Assembly: GCA_946538875.1 (NCBI GenBank)
Contig: CAMNHD010000039.1
Coordinates: 1-9,545 of the forward strand
Direction of reading: 5' to 3'
Length of the DNA: 9,545 nt
Origin: an uncultured Treponema sp.
GTDB taxonomy: Bacteria; Spirochaetota; Spirochaetia; Treponematales; Treponemataceae
The position numbers and the translations under genes are program-made. Shown one piece after another: positions 5,622-9,545 of this stretch; position 1 is the first letter of the stretch; each line of letters opens with the position of its first letter. The notes under the pieces were generated by a model that worked only from the letters and a program-made list of their open reading frames with translations, searched no databases and had not been told where the DNA came from.

Positions 5622-7118
5622 ATGGAACTGCTTTCTCCTGCCGGAAATGTTGACAAGCTGCGTTACTGTTACACTTACGGAGCAGATGCCGCTTATATCG
5701 GATTGAAGAATTTTTCTCTCAGGGTCAAGGCTGATAATTTTTATCAGGATGAGTACAGGCGTGTCGTTGACTTGAAGAATGCCTTTCCGGGAAAGCGGCT
5801 GCATTGTGCCCTGAACATTTCGTTCCACAATCACGAGATTGACCGTCTGATTCAGAATATTCCTTACTTCAAGCAGTATCCTATTGATGCTTTTATTGTG
5901 CAGGACCTGGGCATTGTGCCTCTTCTGCAGAAGGAATTCCCGGAAGCGGAGCTGCATCTGTCTACGCAGGCAAGCTGCATGAACCGTGAGGCGGTGAAGA
6001 TGTACCGGTCGCTTGGGTTCAGCCGTGTTGTTATGGGCAGGGAGGCGTCTCTGGCTGAGATTGCCGAGATTAAGGATGCTGTTCCTGACATGGAGATTGA
6101 ATGCTTTGTGCATGGTGCTATGTGCATTGCTTATGCGGGCCGTTGCCTTATGAGTGCCTATCTTAACGGACGGTCTGCTCAGGAGGGCTTCTGTTCCCAT
6201 ACATGCAGGTGGGAGTATGACCTTATGGCTGAGGGCGGCGCTTCCTGCAAGAAAGATGACTCTCCTGCAAGCCCCTACTCACAGGAAGTGCGTGCCCTTG
6301 CCCAAAGCGGTACCCTTGCCCTGCGCGAACACAAGCGTCCTGACGAATACTTTCCGGTCTACGAAGGTGACGACTTTACTGCAATCCTTTCGTCCAAGGA
6401 TTTGTGCATGGTGGACCATCTTGCCGACCTTAAGAAAGCCGGCGTGGATTCGCTTAAGATTGAGGGCCGGATGAAAAGTGTCTACTATGTGGCCATGATT
6501 ACCCGGGCTTACCGCAAGGCCCTTGATGCTCTTGACGGAAAAATATCTGCTCAGGAGGCCAAGCCTTTTGTTGACGAACTGTACAAGGTGAGCCACAGGC
6601 CTTTTTCAACAGGTTTTTATTACAGCCGCACAGAGGCGGATCAGACTGTCAGCGGAGAAAGCAAAAGTCCTTATGAGCTTTCGGCCGAACTGGGACCGGC
6701 TCTCAGCGAACAGGAAGAAGAACAGGTCTTTGCCTTTGCCGGGCGTCTTTCCGAACACCGCCGCATGGAGTACGAGTCCCTTGTTCCCCAGGCAAAGAAG
6801 GCTTATGACGAGAGGGTGAAGAATCAGCCTGACCGTTATCTGCCGCCTGTGACCAGGCATGACGGCTGGAAGATGTATCCGCTTACTGCCCTGAACATGC
6901 TTGACGAAGAGTCGGAGCTGGAACTTGTTTCTCCTGCCACTGTGTGTGAGAAACTGGACAGGTCCGACTACATGCTGGTGAATCCCAAGACCGGGGAAGT
7001 CTACCGCTGGTGCTGCGATGGTCATCCCTGTGTTCTGTATACATGCCGGAGTATTGTTGACGGCACTTTGGTCCGTTCCAAAATAAAAGGAGGTTCTGAT
7101 GAAGACGGAAACCTTTGA
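5622..7118 (+). CDS. trhP: U32 family tRNA 5-hydroxyuridine synthesis protein TrhP
   Basis: TrhP (YegQ) takes part in prephenate-dependent hydroxylation of uridine 34 in tRNA wobble positions; it was formerly called peptidase U32. The ATG at 5622 gives the family start MELLSPAGN and is preceded by GGGGG at 5613-5617; an upstream in-frame TTG at 5589 is less likely. The product has 498 residues. The signature ECFVHGAMC...GRC (160-175) and the following CSHTCRWEY (191-199) match YegQ closely, and Cys168, Cys175, Cys191 and Cys195 include probable iron-sulfur ligands. SLKIEGRMKS starts at 277. The stretch from about 206 to 235 before RPDEYFPVY is the same variable insert region present in YegQ, and the region 345-420 diverges most. 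RlhA, the 23S rRNA C2501 hydroxylase, is the related alternative, but it is longer. Its 3' end overlaps rel by 20 bases, implying coupled translation. Confidence 0.92.
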   Translation: MELLSPAGNVDKLRYCYTYGADAAYIGLKNFSLRVKADNFYQDEYRRVVDLKNAFPGKRLHCALNISFHNHEIDRLIQNIPYFKQYPIDAFIVQDLGIVPLLQKEFPEAELHLSTQASCMNREAVKMYRSLGFSRVVMGREASLAEIAEIKDAVPDMEIECFVHGAMCIAYAGRCLMSAYLNGRSAQEGFCSHTCRWEYDLMAEGGASCKKDDSPASPYSQEVRALAQSGTLALREHKRPDEYFPVYEGDDFTAILSSKDLCMVDHLADLKKAGVDSLKIEGRMKSVYYVAMITRAYRKALDALDGKISAQEAKPFVDELYKVSHRPFSTGFYYSRTEADQTVSGESKSPYELSAELGPALSEQEEEQVFAFAGRLSEHRRMEYESLVPQAKKAYDERVKNQPDRYLPPVTRHDGWKMYPLTALNMLDEESELELVSPATVCEKLDRSDYMLVNPKTGEVYRWCCDGHPCVLYTCRSIVDGTLVRSKIKGGSDEDGNL

Positions 7119-8919
7119 GACGAACACAAGCATCACTGATCCTGATGAACTCATAGATACTTTTTTTAAGATTTACCGCGACCAGTATGAAGGACCCGAC
7201 CAGGAGAAAATCCGCAGGGCCTGGGCTTTTCTGATTGAGCGGACTGGAAAACTTACCCGGAAGTGCGGCCTTCCGTATTACCTGCACCCCATGCGTGTGG
7301 CTTGTGTGCTTGCACAGAGTCATCTTGGCCCTGATACAATCATAGCTGGTCTCTTCCATAATCTGCTTGAGGTTGACTATTCCTACCTTGAACAGATTGA
7401 GTCTGAGTTCGGCCGCGATGTTGCCAAAATCTGTACCGGTACAGCAAAGATTACCGGAATGAAGATAGAAAGCAATTCCATGCAGCAGTCGGATTCAATC
7501 CGTAAGATGCTTTTCGCAATGGTGGACGATATCCGCGTGATTCTCGTCAAGTTGGCCGACCGTCTGGACCGTATGCGGAACCTTAAGTCGGTCAGTCCCG
7601 ACGCTCAGCGTGCTGTTGCCAAGGAAGTGATTGATGTATGGGCTCCACTTGCCAGCCGTCTTGGTATGAACGATGTGAAGAACGAAATGGAGGACCTGAG
7701 CCTGAAATACTCAAATCCTGAGGCCTTCCAGCAGATAAAGGCGATTGTCTCGCAGAAAAAGAATGAAAGGCAGGACTACCTTGAGCATGCTGTGAAAAAG
7801 ATTTATTCTGCGGCTGAAAAGACCGGAATCAGGGTTTCTATCTCCAGCCGTGCCAAGCATTTCTACTCTATTTACCAGAAAATGCGCAAGCGTAACAAGG
7901 AGCCTGGTGAACTCTTTGACCTGCTTGCTCTCAGGGTAATCTGCTCCACAAATGCGGAATGCTACACGCTTATAGGAATTGTCCACGGTCTGTGGAAACC
8001 GATGGAGGGCAGGTTCAAGGATTATATCGCAATGCCAAAGGCCAACGGTTACCAGTCTCTGCACACTACGGTCATCTGTGAAGGAAAGCCGCTGGAGATT
8101 CAGATCAGGACTCAGCAGATGCACAATGTGGCGGAGCATGGGGTTGCCTCTCACTGGCTTTACAAGAAGGGAACCAACAAGGATCTGGTACGCGCCCAGG
8201 ATTTAAGCATAATCAACCAGCTGCGTGAGTTGAGGGATGAGCATCTTTCTGATGAGAATTTCTTTTCTGAACTCAAGAGCGAACTTCTGGGTGACAGCAT
8301 CTATGTCTTTACCCCGAAGGGCGACGTAAAGGAGCTGCCTGCCGGTTCAAATGCCATAGACTTTGCCTATGCGATCCACTCTGCGGTTGGGGAAAAGATT
8401 GTTGGTGCAAAGGCTGACGGAAAAATCATTCCGCTGACTGCCCCGCTCAAGAATACCCAGATTGTTGAGATTCTGACTAATCCACAGGCGCATCCGACCC
8501 AGAACCAGCTTAAGGAAGTGCATACAACAAAAGCCCGCCAGAAGATTCACTCCTATCTCGTTGCCAATGACCCGACCTTTATTGACAAGGAGGCTTTGGC
8601 AAAGCGTGAGGCTGGTATTGCGGCTAATACCCTGCATTCCAAGGAAGTGGCTGAACAGCGGGCGGCGGAAGGCAGAACTAAAAAGGCCCGCCGTGCCCAG
8701 ACTAATTACACCGGCCGCATAAGGATTGAAAACACGACAAACTTCCTTGTGACCATGGCAAAGTGCTGCGATCCGAAACCTGGAGATCCTATCGTCGGAT
8801 ATGTTTCAAGCAAACGCGGTATTACTATACATGTTGCAAGTTGTCTGACTTTTCTGCGGATTCCGGACATTGAGCACAGACGGATACCTGTGGAATGGGA
8901 TACTTCCGAAGGAAAGTAG
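7099..8919 (+). CDS. rel: Rel-type (p)ppGpp synthetase with degenerate HD hydrolase domain
   Basis: RelA/SpoT homologues make the alarmone (p)ppGpp from ATP and GTP or GDP, and bifunctional members also degrade it. Domains in order: HD hydrolase (about 40-200), synthetase (about 245-355), TGS (about 400-462), and a zinc-finger-like segment with AKCCDPKPGDPIVGY (554-568). The protein ends at 606, so the C-terminal ACT domain of full-length enzymes (about 730-770) is missing. Synthetase residues are present: RAKH (251-254), Asp274, the RFKD motif (305-308) of bifunctional enzymes, GYQSLHT (317-323) and EIQIRT (333-338). In the HD domain His63, His87, Glu91 and Asp153 remain, but the usual HDxxED is HNLLEV, with Asn88 and Val92 in place of two Asp. 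Hydrolysis is therefore probably impaired. AAAGGAGG at 7086-7093 sets the ATG, which overlaps trhP. Confidence 0.96.
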   Translation: MKTETFETNTSITDPDELIDTFFKIYRDQYEGPDQEKIRRAWAFLIERTGKLTRKCGLPYYLHPMRVACVLAQSHLGPDTIIAGLFHNLLEVDYSYLEQIESEFGRDVAKICTGTAKITGMKIESNSMQQSDSIRKMLFAMVDDIRVILVKLADRLDRMRNLKSVSPDAQRAVAKEVIDVWAPLASRLGMNDVKNEMEDLSLKYSNPEAFQQIKAIVSQKKNERQDYLEHAVKKIYSAAEKTGIRVSISSRAKHFYSIYQKMRKRNKEPGELFDLLALRVICSTNAECYTLIGIVHGLWKPMEGRFKDYIAMPKANGYQSLHTTVICEGKPLEIQIRTQQMHNVAEHGVASHWLYKKGTNKDLVRAQDLSIINQLRELRDEHLSDENFFSELKSELLGDSIYVFTPKGDVKELPAGSNAIDFAYAIHSAVGEKIVGAKADGKIIPLTAPLKNTQIVEILTNPQAHPTQNQLKEVHTTKARQKIHSYLVANDPTFIDKEALAKREAGIAANTLHSKEVAEQRAAEGRTKKARRAQTNYTGRIRIENTTNFLVTMAKCCDPKPGDPIVGYVSSKRGITIHVASCLTFLRIPDIEHRRIPVEWDTSEGK

Positions 8920-8950
8920 GCTTAAAGAGATTTCCCTGGCCTACGCTTCC
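8911..8950. terminator. Inverted repeat spanning both convergent stop codons
   Basis: GTAGGC (8916-8921) pairs with GCCTAC (8939-8944), and GGAA (8911-8914) with TTCC (8947-8950) outside a small internal loop. The rel stop (TAG, 8917-8919) and the stop of the convergent FlgN-like gene (complement of 8941-8943) both lie in the stem. A competing stem GGAAA/TTTCC (8911-8915/8931-8935) exists. There is no U-run, so any role as a shared terminator is tentative. Confidence 0.3.
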
Positions 8951-9426
8951 ACCTGAATCATGGAACCTGCTGCCCCGTCTTCTGCATAGATTGACTGCCT
9001 GGAGCGGTAAGGATTGTGCATGGTGCCAAGTGCCTGCTGGATGTCCTGCATGTGGGTCCTGAGAAGCTGTTGGTTCCGCAGATTCTGGGCCTGCACCTTG
9101 GACTGGAGTACAGTAAGGTCATACTGGAGCTTTTCTATTGGAACAGCATCCTGCGGGTTGTAAGTTGCCGCCTTTGACTTTGTGTACAAGTCCTGCATCG
9201 GCACAATCACCTTCTGCAGGGAGCCTATGCTGTGCATTATCTGTTCCCCGAGCTTTGTCTGGTTGAGCAGAACTTCCGCATTTTCTTCTGAAATCTTCTT
9301 TTCCTGAGCCTCAAGCACCTGCAGGTATTCGCGGAACTTTGTGCGCTGCTGTTCAAGCAGAGTCCTGAATCTTTTTAGAATGGCCACGCGCTCAAGGAAT
9401 TCTTCCTGTGACAAATTTTCTTCCAT
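8941..9426 (-). CDS. FlgN-like coiled-coil flagellar export chaperone (tentative)
   Basis: This 161-residue protein is almost entirely helical and rich in Gln, Glu and Leu. Residues 5-60 and 70-140 have heptad-like hydrophobic spacing and read as two long coiled-coil helices, with a short tail (NPYRSRQSIYAEDG, 138-151). FlgN-family chaperones, which hold the hook-associated proteins FlgK and FlgL before export, have this size and make-up, and the RTLLEQQRTKFREYLQVLEAQ segment fits a FlgN first helix split over residues 21-41. The match is by general character, not by a diagnostic motif, so another coiled-coil protein is possible. The ATG at 9426 is preceded by AAGGCGG, about eight bases away. 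The gene starts 16 bases after the stop of an upstream gene on the same strand, so they form an operon; it converges on rel. Confidence 0.55.
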   Translation of the reverse strand: MEENLSQEEFLERVAILKRFRTLLEQQRTKFREYLQVLEAQEKKISEENAEVLLNQTKLGEQIMHSIGSLQKVIVPMQDLYTKSKAATYNPQDAVPIEKLQYDLTVLQSKVQAQNLRNQQLLRTHMQDIQQALGTMHNPYRSRQSIYAEDGAAGSMIQVEA

Positions 9427-9442
9427 AATATTACCGCCTTTT

Positions 9443-9545
9443 TTAGCCAGTTATGCTGATTGTGGAAGAAGCAGTGCTCATCTTGACGGCACCGTTTGCC
9501 TGTGTTGCGGATACATCTGCCCATGTTTCGCTAAGCTTGCTCATC
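9443..9545 (-). CDS. 3' end of an unrecognised gene (truncated by window)
   Basis: On the minus strand a frame enters from the window edge and ends in TAA at 9443-9445. The visible 33 residues begin MSKLSETWAD and end SSTISITG. They are rich in Ser, Thr and Ala and show no family motif that I know. The Met at 9542-9544 may be internal. The gene lies 16 bases upstream of the FlgN-like gene and is probably co-transcribed with it, so a flagellar role is possible but only by context. Confidence 0.6.
   Translation of the reverse strand, partial: MSKLSETWADVSATQANGAVKMSTASSTISITG

Noticed and set aside
5502..6200. 232-codon minus-strand open frame opposite trhP
   Set aside because: Antisense to well-conserved TrhP motifs; no recognisable domain.
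6237..6335. Apparent low-conservation insert in TrhP as a sign of a fusion
   Set aside because: YegQ proteins have a variable segment at the same place, between CRWEY and RPGEY, so it is normal for the family.

Overview
This window reads as a chromosomal housekeeping stretch of a spirochaete, most likely a host-associated Treponema. The basis is the gene types (FabF/FabZ, MetA, PilZ, TrhP, Rel, a FlgN-like flagellar protein) and the mid-range base composition. No species call is possible without a database search, and the genus call is inference. There are nine complete genes, two genes cut by the window edges, and three intergenic stretches with strong inverted repeats. No tRNA, rRNA, insertion sequence, CRISPR array or prophage gene was seen.

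Left part (1-1026, + strand): the 3' end of fabF, a roughly 290-base gap full of hairpins, then fabZ. These are fatty-acid elongation genes. After another structured gap comes an unrecognised gene (1027-1923) for a protein with two N-terminal membrane segments; it looks more AT-rich than its neighbours.

Middle part (1932-4443, - strand): read right to left, metA (first committed step of methionine synthesis), a 200-base structured gap, a small single-domain PilZ protein (c-di-GMP receptor), and an RlmM-like rRNA 2'-O-methyltransferase six bases further on. The PilZ and methyltransferase genes form an operon.

Right part (4578-8919, + strand): divergent from metA, an HSL-type alpha/beta hydrolase that appears to have lost all three catalytic residues, then trhP (tRNA uridine-34 hydroxylation), then a Rel-type (p)ppGpp synthetase whose start overlaps the end of trhP by 20 bases. 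Its synthetase domain looks intact, its HD hydrolase domain looks damaged, and it lacks the ACT domain. A convergent - strand pair closes the window: a coiled-coil FlgN-like gene and the tail of an unrecognised gene.

The most interesting points are the Rel with a degenerate hydrolase centre, the triad-less hydrolase, two genes (PilZ and the pseudo-hydrolase) whose best promoter places the transcript start at or next to the ATG with no Shine-Dalgarno (candidate leaderless mRNAs), and overlapping, symmetric back-to-back promoters between metA and the hydrolase. No clearly new defence or mobile system was found.
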